DNA from: Glaciecola sp965658765
GTDB taxonomy: Bacteria; Pseudomonadota; Gammaproteobacteria; Enterobacterales; Alteromonadaceae
DNA: 52,662 nt
Direction of reading: 5' to 3'
Assembly (NCBI GenBank): GCA_965658765.1
Contig: CBFHTO010000026.1
Coordinates: 1 to 52,662, forward strand
The position numbers and the translations under genes are program-made. Shown in pieces: positions 35,175 through 42,854 of this stretch (the stretch's first letter is position 1; the number at the start of each line of letters is the position of its first letter). The notes beneath the pieces were generated by a model. The model made no database searches. It saw only the letters and a program-made list of their open reading frames with translations, and was not told the DNA's origin.

Positions 35175-35915
35175 TTGAAATTAAATGCGGATTTAGGTGA
35201 AAGCTTTGGACAATACAAAATAGGAAACGACGAAGCGGTCATGCCATTAATTGACCAAGCAAATATCGCATGCACTTATCATGCAGGTGATCCCCTGGTT
35301 ATGAAAAACGCAATTAGGCTTGCAAAATTACACGATGTAAGTATTGGTGCGCATCCATCTTATCCAGACTTACAAGGGTTTGGACGACGTTCAATGAATT
35401 TGGCTAGCGACGAACTGGTCGTTATGGTTCAAGCACAAATTGCAATGCTAGAAGGCTTGGCAAAGTGTCAAGGCGTAACTCTGAGCTATGTCAAACCGCA
35501 CGGCGCATTATACAACGATATGATGCGCGCGCCTGATGTTCTTGCCAACGTTATGCAGGCTTTATCAGATTATCATACTCGATACCCACTCATGCTGCAG
35601 GCAACGTCAAAACAGCAAGAAATCAGTAGTTTAGCGTCAACTCTCGATATACCTATAATTTTCGAGGCATTTGCCGACAGAGCATATTGCGATGATGGCA
35701 CGCTTCGCCCACGAGATTATCATGACGCTGTTTTGTCAGAGAGCGAGAGCCTTAAACAAGTTGAACAATTGTTAACACAAAAAGTGGTGACAAGCGTGAA
35801 TGGAAAGCAGATATCAATTAATGCCGACACTATTTGCGTGCATTCTGATAATGAACGCGCACTTGAACTATGCAAGAAAATCCGCGAATTAATCGACAAA
35901 CGAGTCGAAGGCTAA
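35175..35915 (+). CDS. pxpA: 5-oxoprolinase subunit A (LamB/YcsF family)
   Basis: 246 residues from TTG at 35175, giving the standard N-terminus MKLNADLGESFG, with GGAGA five bases upstream; a longer upstream frame from a TTG at 35148 is less likely. Other family blocks are ANIACTYHAGDP, IGAHPSYPDLQGFGRR, YVKPHGALYNDM and EAFADRAYCDDGTL. With PxpB and PxpC it opens 5-oxoproline (pyroglutamate) to glutamate using ATP. pxpB starts one base after its stop. Confidence 0.92.
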   Translation: MKLNADLGESFGQYKIGNDEAVMPLIDQANIACTYHAGDPLVMKNAIRLAKLHDVSIGAHPSYPDLQGFGRRSMNLASDELVVMVQAQIAMLEGLAKCQGVTLSYVKPHGALYNDMMRAPDVLANVMQALSDYHTRYPLMLQATSKQQEISSLASTLDIPIIFEAFADRAYCDDGTLRPRDYHDAVLSESESLKQVEQLLTQKVVTSVNGKQISINADTICVHSDNERALELCKKIRELIDKRVEG

Positions 35916-35916
35916 G

Positions 35917-36867
35917 ATGTATTCTTATGTCAAATCGCGACCTTGGCGCTTAAGTCATGGCGTAATGCTTCAGCGTGTTGGAGTTGTATCCTTTATGATG
36001 ACGCTTGAAGATCTTACCTACTTAGACATCGATAGCGTCAATACACACGAGGACAACAACTTATCATCGAGCCAAGCGAAAAATGAGGGAAAAAGCAATT
36101 TAGAGAAAAAAAATGATTTTTTTAAATCGCTATTTGCGCGGCTAATGCGTGATGTTGAGTTAAATAATCTTCCAGAAGTTAAGGATCTCAACCTTTCTTA
36201 CGAATCCTTGCTCATTGAGCTTGACCTTCATCTTTACGACCGATTAAAACTTAGCGAAACATTAAAGGATTATATATCGCTCACTATTGAAGACTTGCAG
36301 TCTCTTTACCTAAATGAGGCAAGGTCAAAAAGTGCAAGAGGTACCAACCAATATGACAAGTTGACGGTTTCCCCTTTGTCAAAAGAAAAGGGAAAAAAAG
36401 ATGTAGGCACTGAAAAAAACATTGTTGATGACATCAAAGTTCGGATCCATGAAATCCCTGTTTGTTATCAGCCATTAAAAGGATTAGATAATGACATTGA
36501 ACAGGTCAGTAAACATACTAATTATTCTGTAGAAGAAATCATCAAATTGCACTGTGCTTCACAATATCGCGTTTTCGCTGTTGGCTTCCTACCACATTTT
36601 GCCTATTTGGGGGAACTTGCAGAAGGGCTTGAGTGTCCTCGCCTTGCATCACCACGCAAAAAGGTTTTGGCGGGAGCTGTTGCTATCGCAGACCTTCAAA
36701 CGGCCATCTATCCCAGCGACTCACCTGGTGGGTGGCATATTATTGGCTATACACCATTTGTGATTGGAGAGAATGACTTGGTATTTCAAAGTGGAGATCT
36801 TGTGCGTTTTCGCGCTATTGATGAGCAAGAATATCGTCACTTGAATGAGTATAAAGTGGCAAATTAG
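35917..36867 (+). CDS. pxpB: 5-oxoprolinase subunit B (KipI family), with extra inserts
   Basis: 316 residues, whereas the family is usually about 220-240. The carboxyltransferase-type C-terminal domain is intact: IPVCYQPLKGLDNDIEQV, HCASQYRVFAVGFLPHFAYLG, LASPRKKVLAGAVAI and SPGGWHIIGYTPF. Two extra polar segments lie near residues 40-70 (Ser, Asn, Lys-rich) and near 130-165 (SKSARGTNQYDKL to GKKDVGTEKN). The N-terminal KipI domain is otherwise recognisable (YESLLIELDLHLYD). Reading frames around both inserts are open, so they are real parts of the protein. It acts with PxpC as the ATP-dependent 5-oxoprolinase. Confidence 0.87.
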   Translation: MYSYVKSRPWRLSHGVMLQRVGVVSFMMTLEDLTYLDIDSVNTHEDNNLSSSQAKNEGKSNLEKKNDFFKSLFARLMRDVELNNLPEVKDLNLSYESLLIELDLHLYDRLKLSETLKDYISLTIEDLQSLYLNEARSKSARGTNQYDKLTVSPLSKEKGKKDVGTEKNIVDDIKVRIHEIPVCYQPLKGLDNDIEQVSKHTNYSVEEIIKLHCASQYRVFAVGFLPHFAYLGELAEGLECPRLASPRKKVLAGAVAIADLQTAIYPSDSPGGWHIIGYTPFVIGENDLVFQSGDLVRFRAIDEQEYRHLNEYKVAN

Positions 36868-36880
36868 ATGAGCAGTAAAA

Positions 36881-37960
36881 ATGCGTGAACAGGTCGAAAT
36901 CAAACAAATCGGACTGAAGGCAAGTGTGGTTGATTCTGGTCGAACAATGTGTCAAAGCAAAGGTTTTTGTCCTTCAGGTCCTTTCGACGTCATAAACTAC
37001 CAGCTTGCACATAAAATGCTGTCCTTAGCTTATTGTGCATTAACTTCTGCAGATTTTGACATGGAGTCAAGCTGTCGCAGTACGTTTACTACTATAGAAG
37101 TGCTTGGTGGAAATTTTACTTGTAAGACATCAGTTGATTGTCTAATGGTAGTAACAGGTGCAAACGCAGACCTACAGATTAATAATCAAGCAGTAAAACC
37201 CAATACGGTATATCAACTTCAATGCGGTGATGATGTCCATATTGGTAAATTATATTCAGGCTTAGTTAACTACCTTAGTCTAAGTGTTGCCGTGGATATT
37301 ACGCTTTTTTATAGCAGTGTATGTGCGGTCGGCAGAGAAAAGTCAGGAGGATTAAGGGGCAACGGTAAGAGTCTAAAGGTGGGAGAGACATTGCATGTTC
37401 TTAGAGAACAAGAAAAAGAAGTCAGCAGGCCTCAGATAAAATCAAAGCAGCTTAGTCGGCAAACTTTAGGCAGCGACTCGGCAAAGCGCATCGCTAATTT
37501 TCAAATCCCCAAGGCTTTGCAGAACTTCATATCCACACAATTAAAAAAGCACAAAACGTTAAAAGTTAGCCTTTCTTATCAATGCGAAAGCTTTGATGAA
37601 CTTGCTTTACATCGCTTTTTTTCCCACGACTTCAAAGTAACAAATATGGTTGACGGTATGGGCGTGCGGTTGGAAGGTCCTAATCTGCAAAGTTCTATTG
37701 TGAAACTTTATTCGCAGCCAATTGTTAATGGTGCGATTCAGATAAGTTCAAATGGTCAAGCCATTATTATGCGACAAGACCGGCAAACTATCGGTGGCTA
37801 TCCAATTATTGGAACGGTAGCACCAAACTCACTTGCCTTACTTGCTCATGCTATGCCTGGAGATACCCTTTCGTTTTGGCCTTCAGATATGGAAAGAGAC
37901 CGAGCCGACTACCTTTTAATGTTAGCAATGATTGATGGTCTAAAAATGATTGGGCAATAA
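36881..37960 (+). CDS. pxpC: 5-oxoprolinase subunit C (KipA family), with an internal insert
   Basis: 359 residues against roughly 300-320 for the family. Diagnostic segments: IGLKASVVDSGRTMCQSKGF with PSGPFD, EVLGGNFTCKTS, GMGVRLEGP, GAIQISSNGQAIIMRQDRQT and GGYPIIGTVAPNSLALLAHA. A polar, charged insert near 150-205 (GREKSGGLRGNGKSLKVGE to SKQLSRQTLGSDS) divides the two halves. It starts 13 bases after pxpB and completes the PxpABC enzyme. Confidence 0.88.
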   Translation: MREQVEIKQIGLKASVVDSGRTMCQSKGFCPSGPFDVINYQLAHKMLSLAYCALTSADFDMESSCRSTFTTIEVLGGNFTCKTSVDCLMVVTGANADLQINNQAVKPNTVYQLQCGDDVHIGKLYSGLVNYLSLSVAVDITLFYSSVCAVGREKSGGLRGNGKSLKVGETLHVLREQEKEVSRPQIKSKQLSRQTLGSDSAKRIANFQIPKALQNFISTQLKKHKTLKVSLSYQCESFDELALHRFFSHDFKVTNMVDGMGVRLEGPNLQSSIVKLYSQPIVNGAIQISSNGQAIIMRQDRQTIGGYPIIGTVAPNSLALLAHAMPGDTLSFWPSDMERDRADYLLMLAMIDGLKMIGQ

Positions 37961-38068
37961 ATTGTGCAATAAAAAGTATAATCGACTTGTCTATACAAAT
38001 ACGCTAACTCAGTTTTATAATCATTTATTCAAAAATATCGTTCTCCACAGCGTTAAGGATGTCATGTA

Positions 38069-38926
38069 ATGAGTAAGGTTTATTTAAATGGTGAGTTTGT
38101 CGATTCGGACAAGGCAAGCATTTCTCCAATGGACCGAGGATTTTTGTTCGGGGACGGTATTTATGAAGTGATACCTTGTTATGACAATAAACCTGTTGGG
38201 CTGAGACTCCACTTAGAAAGAATGAACCGAGGGCTGGCAGAAATTAGTCTTCAATATCGGGCTGATAAACAGGAATGGGCACAAATTATTTCGAATCTTA
38301 TTGCGCCTTACGATTCACCTTCAGTTGGGGTTTACATTCATGTTAGCAGAGGTGCTGACACAAAAAGATTTCATGCTTATCCCAAGGACATACAACCAAC
38401 GGTCTTTGCTTATGCTTTTGATATTCCACCGTCGCAATCCTTGGATATTAGTAAAGTAAAAGGTTTTAAGGTAACAACCACACAAGACCTTCGTTGGCAA
38501 AGGTGCCATATTAAATCTACTTCTTTGCTGGGGAATGTAATGCATTTTCAGCAAGGGCAAGACGCTGGCGTAGATGAAGTGATTTTATTTAACGAGAAAG
38601 GAAATATTACTGAGGCTGCCGCTTGTAATGTGTTTGTTGTAAAAAACGAGAAAATAATGACGCCTAAACTAGATCATCAGTTACTCCCTGGAATTACAAG
38701 AAACATTATTCTTGAATCTTTGGCCCGAGAGGGAGGATTCGAAGTGAAAGAACAAGATATTCCACTATCTATGTTAGATGAAGCCGACGAAGTGTGGATA
38801 AGCTCGTCGAGTAAAGAAATAGGCCCTGTAGTTCAGGTCAATGATCGTATTTTAAATAATGGTTTACCTGGAAAATTATGGCTACGAGCTCAAAAAGCAT
38901 ACAATAAATATAAATTTGAGCTCTAA
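38069..38926 (+). CDS. dat: Class IV aminotransferase, D-amino-acid transaminase type
   Basis: 285 residues. MDRGFLFGDGIYEVIP (21-36), the PLP lysine Lys149 in CHIKSTSLLGNV, and EAAACNVFVVKN match fold-type IV enzymes. The D-alanine aminotransferase group is favoured by the length and by SRGADTKRFHAYP. It would make D-amino acids, such as D-glutamate for peptidoglycan, from 2-oxoacids. The branched-chain enzymes and aminodeoxychorismate lyase are relatives that I cannot fully exclude. It is 108 bases after pxpC. Confidence 0.83.
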   Translation: MSKVYLNGEFVDSDKASISPMDRGFLFGDGIYEVIPCYDNKPVGLRLHLERMNRGLAEISLQYRADKQEWAQIISNLIAPYDSPSVGVYIHVSRGADTKRFHAYPKDIQPTVFAYAFDIPPSQSLDISKVKGFKVTTTQDLRWQRCHIKSTSLLGNVMHFQQGQDAGVDEVILFNEKGNITEAAACNVFVVKNEKIMTPKLDHQLLPGITRNIILESLAREGGFEVKEQDIPLSMLDEADEVWISSSSKEIGPVVQVNDRILNNGLPGKLWLRAQKAYNKYKFEL

Positions 38927-38966
38927 TGCACTAGGGGCTGTTGATTTTTTAACCTAATTATGGAAG

Positions 38967-39398
38967 CTATTCATCTATATCATTATCGCAGTCTGCTTTG
39001 TTACATTCACCATAAAGATAAAGGCTGTGGTTAACGAGCTTCATGTCATTTGCTAAAGCAACCGCCTCTTGTCGGGCCTCAATAGTATCATCTTCGAACT
39101 CGATGACTTTACCGCATTTAAGACAAACTAGGTGGTCATGATGTTCTTTGTGACTGATTTCAAATACAGATTTACCGCCCTCAAAGTGATGTCGGTGAAG
39201 AATGCCTGCGTCGTCAAATTGATTAAGCACTCTGTAAACTGTCGCTAAACCTATTTCTTCGCCCATATCGATTAATATTTTATAGACATCTTCCGCACTA
39301 ATGTGCTGATTCTTTGGGTCTTGTAAAATCTCTAATATTTTTATTCGTGGTAACGTGACTTTTAAGCCGGCTTTCTTTAATTCTTTATTTTGGTCCAT
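38967..39398 (-). CDS. fur: Ferric uptake regulator
   Basis: 143 residues. The N-terminal winged helix (LKKAGLKVTLPRIKILEIL, DVYKILIDMGEEIGLATVYR) is followed by the dimerisation and metal domain with HRHHFEGGKSVFE, HKEHHDHLVCLKCGKVIEFED and a final CNKADCD. All metal ligand positions are present. It represses iron uptake genes when Fe(II)-loaded. It stands alone here and is divergent from the chemoreceptor; no Fur box was recognised in front of it or the TonB genes. Confidence 0.95.
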   Translation of the reverse strand: MDQNKELKKAGLKVTLPRIKILEILQDPKNQHISAEDVYKILIDMGEEIGLATVYRVLNQFDDAGILHRHHFEGGKSVFEISHKEHHDHLVCLKCGKVIEFEDDTIEARQEAVALANDMKLVNHSLYLYGECNKADCDNDIDE

Positions 39399-39520
39399 CT
39401 TCTTTTTCTTGTCGGCATAATTTGTACGATAGTATATGCGAAGTTTAAAGAATTATCAGCTTCTGTCGACATATTAATGACGATCCCGAGATGTTAAACA
39501 AATTAGTTTGAGCGAGATTT

Positions 39521-41575
39521 ATGACCAATAATAATAGTGCAGTACGTTCATTTTCTCTAAATTTAAGTGTAGTAAGAAAGCTTGTACTTGGCTTTTCATT
39601 ATTGGCGCTGTTGCTAATCATTACGAGCGTCCTGTCATATATAGGATTGAGGAGCATCGCTGGTTCAGCAGAAGAAGTGGCATATACAAAAATGCCAATA
39701 CAAAAGAGTGTGTTTTCTCTGAATGAGGCCTTACTCAATCTAGCAATGATCAGCACAAAAGCTGGATATGAGAAGGACGTAGTAAGACTAGAGAAGCTTG
39801 AAGCGCGATTTAAAACGCTTTCCGAGCAATATAATTCTAGTGTGAAAGGGCTTAATTCCTTAATAACCGGAAGTGATTTAAGTGAATTTGAACAAACTCA
39901 AACAAGAAGCCGCGAATATTTAGAATATGCACAAACACTTCTTGAAACACGATTTGCCCTGATCAAAACATCAAGCAACTTACGAGCCGCAGCAGAAACA
40001 GCCTTGTCACATACTGACGAATCAAGTGCGTTAATGATGGATTTATCATATTTGGATAACCAAAGCGCGGATATGGAAAACCTGATTGGCATGTCTACGA
40101 ATATAGATAACAAATTAAGCTCACTATTGACGAGTATAAAGGAGCTTTTAAACGAAAATGATCCGGACATTGCAACGCAAGTTGTTGAAGATATTGATTA
40201 TGCGCTTAGTAACATAGAGGTAGACATTGAATATGCGCTAAGAATCGCAGCTACTGTTAATGACGATGGCATTCTTGATATGTTTAAACAAGAGTACGCC
40301 AAGGCAACACAAGCACTCAAGCAAGATGATATGGGCGTATTTGCGTTGAAGAAACGTCAAATCGCCTTGTTATCACAAAGCGCATCATTAAGTTCGGACT
40401 CTGAGAACGCGATTGAGATGGCTTTATCATCTTTAGGTGCCTTGTCTAACAAAGTGAACTCCAGCGCCTTAGATGGACAGCAAAATATTTTGACCGCTGT
40501 ACAAGACAATGTGATTAAGAGTATTGTCATATCAGTACTTGGCATATTAGCCACGGTAGTGTTAGCCATAACCTCTACTCGCAGTATCGCAAAACCATTA
40601 TCCAAGGTAAATAAACGGTTGCGAGTGATATCTTGCGGTGATTTGACGAAAACGCTCGATGAGAGCGGTAATGATGAATTTGCTGAATTATCCAAAAATA
40701 TTAACCTTCTAGTTCGTTCCCTGCATAGCTTAATTAGTAGTATTTACGAGAAAGAAGAACAATTGCATGAGGTTACGCTTCGCACTAAACAAATTGGTGA
40801 CCATTCTTTAAATCAGGTTGCCGAGCAGCGTTCTCAAATTGACTTGACCTCAGAGAATACCCAAAAGGTTAAACAAACGAGTTTATCTAATTTAAATCAG
40901 ATTCAATCTGCCGATCTCAAGCTAGTCGAAGCGATGACACAAAGTGATACTGTAGTTAATTTAGCCAACCGTTCGTTAACTCAGGTAAACAAGCAAGCTA
41001 CTCAGGCTCAGCACTCCGTAGAGATAGTGAATCGTTTGGGTGACAATAGCAATAAAATTGGCAGTATTCTGGATGTAATTAAAACGATTGCGGAACAAAC
41101 GAATCTCCTTGCGTTAAATGCTGCGATTGAAGCTGCTCGGGCAGGGGAGCAAGGGCGAGGATTTGCGGTTGTGGCTGATGAGGTTCGCACTTTAGCGACG
41201 CGCACCCACGATTCAACCGAAGAAATTGAAAAGATGATTGGTAATTTGCAGCAAGATTCTCAACAGGCAGTCGAGGCAATGAAGCACGGTGCTCAACAGG
41301 TAAAAGAGAGTGTAGAGATTACTAATAATGTGACAGAACAGGTTAACGCTATTAAGGCCATAATTGAAAGTCTTGCAGCGGTTAACAAGACAATTGTAGA
41401 TGACACGAAGACTCAAGACGCTTTACTTGACGATGTTGTGAATCGCTTACACACCATCGTAAATTTAAGTAACGACAGTGCTAGTAGTACGCAAGCGTCG
41501 AACGATGCTATTCACGAAATAAGCTCTCAAATGGAAGCACTGCGCGACGCAGTAGGTAAGTTCAAGTTGGCATAG
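39521..41575 (+). CDS. Methyl-accepting chemotaxis protein
   Basis: 684 residues. Membrane helix 1 is at about 21-42, a helical periplasmic ligand domain at about 43-330, helix 2 at about 334-352, HAMP at about 354-406, and the signalling domain follows, with the tip TIAEQTNLLALNAAIEA and GRGFAVVADEVRTLA near 525-556. It senses a periplasmic ligand or ligand-binding protein and controls CheA. The ligand cannot be told from the helical sensor. The C-terminal end lacks a CheR-tethering pentapeptide. An antisense frame opposite it is not a gene. Confidence 0.93.
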   Translation: MTNNNSAVRSFSLNLSVVRKLVLGFSLLALLLIITSVLSYIGLRSIAGSAEEVAYTKMPIQKSVFSLNEALLNLAMISTKAGYEKDVVRLEKLEARFKTLSEQYNSSVKGLNSLITGSDLSEFEQTQTRSREYLEYAQTLLETRFALIKTSSNLRAAAETALSHTDESSALMMDLSYLDNQSADMENLIGMSTNIDNKLSSLLTSIKELLNENDPDIATQVVEDIDYALSNIEVDIEYALRIAATVNDDGILDMFKQEYAKATQALKQDDMGVFALKKRQIALLSQSASLSSDSENAIEMALSSLGALSNKVNSSALDGQQNILTAVQDNVIKSIVISVLGILATVVLAITSTRSIAKPLSKVNKRLRVISCGDLTKTLDESGNDEFAELSKNINLLVRSLHSLISSIYEKEEQLHEVTLRTKQIGDHSLNQVAEQRSQIDLTSENTQKVKQTSLSNLNQIQSADLKLVEAMTQSDTVVNLANRSLTQVNKQATQAQHSVEIVNRLGDNSNKIGSILDVIKTIAEQTNLLALNAAIEAARAGEQGRGFAVVADEVRTLATRTHDSTEEIEKMIGNLQQDSQQAVEAMKHGAQQVKESVEITNNVTEQVNAIKAIIESLAAVNKTIVDDTKTQDALLDDVVNRLHTIVNLSNDSASSTQASNDAIHEISSQMEALRDAVGKFKLA

Positions 41576-41627
41576 GATGAATGTGTGTTATATTTCGCTG
41601 AAACATCGCCAATAATAAAAAAATAAC

Positions 41628-42092
41628 ATGCAAGCTCGAGAAAATATATTGTTTTACTCCGCTCTCGTGGGAGCAGTTCTTTTATCAGATCCAGCTCTAA
41701 TGAGAGGATTAGTTGCCTTTGGATCTGGAAATGCTTCATTTAGTCAAATCACAAATTATGTTGTTATAAAGGGCTTTACTGAACAAGTTTCAATTATCGT
41801 AGGCAATGCTTTCAATTACATCGGTGTTTTCTTTTGGTTAATTTTGAATAAGAAAAAAGATCCTACTATTCAAAATTGGTCGCGCTGGCTAAGCTTGTTC
41901 GCATGCTTCGTGTTTTATGTAAATTCAATGTGGTCTCTATGGCTGCCGATCATAGAAGGCGGGCGCATGTCTTCTACGTTTCCGATTGTCTTTTTGTGGA
42001 TAACAGCATACTGCGTAGGTGTAAGCCTTTTAAGTGGATGGCTTGGCAGGGCAATTGGTAAAAAAATAAATGCATCCAACTCATTAAAGTGA
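41628..42092 (+). CDS. Uncharacterised four-helix membrane protein
   Basis: 154 residues with hydrophobic segments near 10-30, 55-75 (VSIIVGNAFNYIGVFFWLIL), 86-108 (SLFACFVFYVNSMWSLWLP) and 118-142. The N-terminal segment with LLSDPALMRGLVAFGSG is amphipathic. No family was recognised. It is 52 bases behind the chemoreceptor gene with a weak ribosome site and may or may not be co-transcribed with it. Confidence 0.62.
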   Translation: MQARENILFYSALVGAVLLSDPALMRGLVAFGSGNASFSQITNYVVIKGFTEQVSIIVGNAFNYIGVFFWLILNKKKDPTIQNWSRWLSLFACFVFYVNSMWSLWLPIIEGGRMSSTFPIVFLWITAYCVGVSLLSGWLGRAIGKKINASNSLK

Positions 42093-42278
42093 GCGTTATT
42101 CTTAGTATAAACAGAATAGAAGTTGTTTATTTGAGATAGCTCAATAACTTGCAGTGGTGCAAACGCACAATCTGAGGTAATGTATTTCCGCATAGTTGAG
42201 CATAAGGCTGCATACCTGCAGTGTCTGTTTACACTATTCTGCAAAAATCGTGTTTTTAAGTAGGTGAACTATTAGAAG

Positions 42279-42743
42279 ATGAAACTGCACCAATTAGTAT
42301 ATTATTGTTTAGCACTTGTCCTCGCCGTAAATAGTAATTTGGCGATGTATTTTAGTGCTCATTCAATGGATGCTTTCAATAGCGATACCTCCGATGACAC
42401 TTTGCTGATTTGTACAGGCAAATCCGTTAAGTTAATTTCGAGCTTTGAATATTTTACGAATAATAGAATTGTAGAAGTGTCCGATATTGGTGAGGCACCT
42501 AGTTTTGATCCGGCCCCAAGCTATTTTTTAAACAGTGATAAAAACGCAAGCCATCAAACAGAAAATATTGACTGTCCTGTAAAGCTAGCGATTGAACCGA
42601 GCTTTTTGGACTTAGACTTCCTTTCTGTGAATATTTTCACGCGTGGTTCCTTCCATCTAATAACAGAAAGAATCGTTTCGTTAATTAATGTTTCTTTAAC
42701 ATACAGCCCACGGCTCACAAGAGCACCACCTCAAACTTCATAA
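42279..42743 (+). CDS. DUF2946-like small envelope protein
   Basis: 154 residues with an N-terminal signal or anchor helix (5-24). Two features recall DUF2946 proteins: a cysteine pair spread as LICTGKSV and NIDCPVKLA, and a C-terminal SPRLTRAPPQ like the family's RAPP or RGPP end. Such proteins sit beside copper-type TonB-dependent receptors, and this gene is 111 bases before one. The resemblance is loose, and copper handling is inferred from the neighbour. A DUF2946-type metal-binding or periplasmic accessory role is the best guess. Confidence 0.55.
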   Translation: MKLHQLVYYCLALVLAVNSNLAMYFSAHSMDAFNSDTSDDTLLICTGKSVKLISSFEYFTNNRIVEVSDIGEAPSFDPAPSYFLNSDKNASHQTENIDCPVKLAIEPSFLDLDFLSVNIFTRGSFHLITERIVSLINVSLTYSPRLTRAPPQTS

Positions 42744-42812
42744 TTTAAACCTTTTACATTTAGCTTTGAAACGCACATGTTCTTGCGCGCATATTTCAAG
42801 GCAGTTTAATTT

Positions 42813-42830
42813 GCTTTGCACACACAAAGC
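42813..42830. promoter_or_regulatory. Hairpin ahead of the OprC-like receptor gene
   Basis: GCTTTG (42813-42818) and CAAAGC (42825-42830) flank CACACA, with the stem ending 24 bases before the receptor ATG. It could act as an operator or an RNA hairpin in the leader. Confidence 0.33.
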
Positions 42831-42854
42831 CTTAACTCTTATTAATGGTTATTT

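Noticed and set aside
39399..39520. Fur box between fur and the chemoreceptor
   Set aside because: No stretch comes near the GATAATGATAATCATTATC pattern.
40357..40695. 112-codon open frame antisense to the chemoreceptor
   Set aside because: The chemoreceptor reading frame is intact over the HAMP region; the antisense product has no recognisable features.
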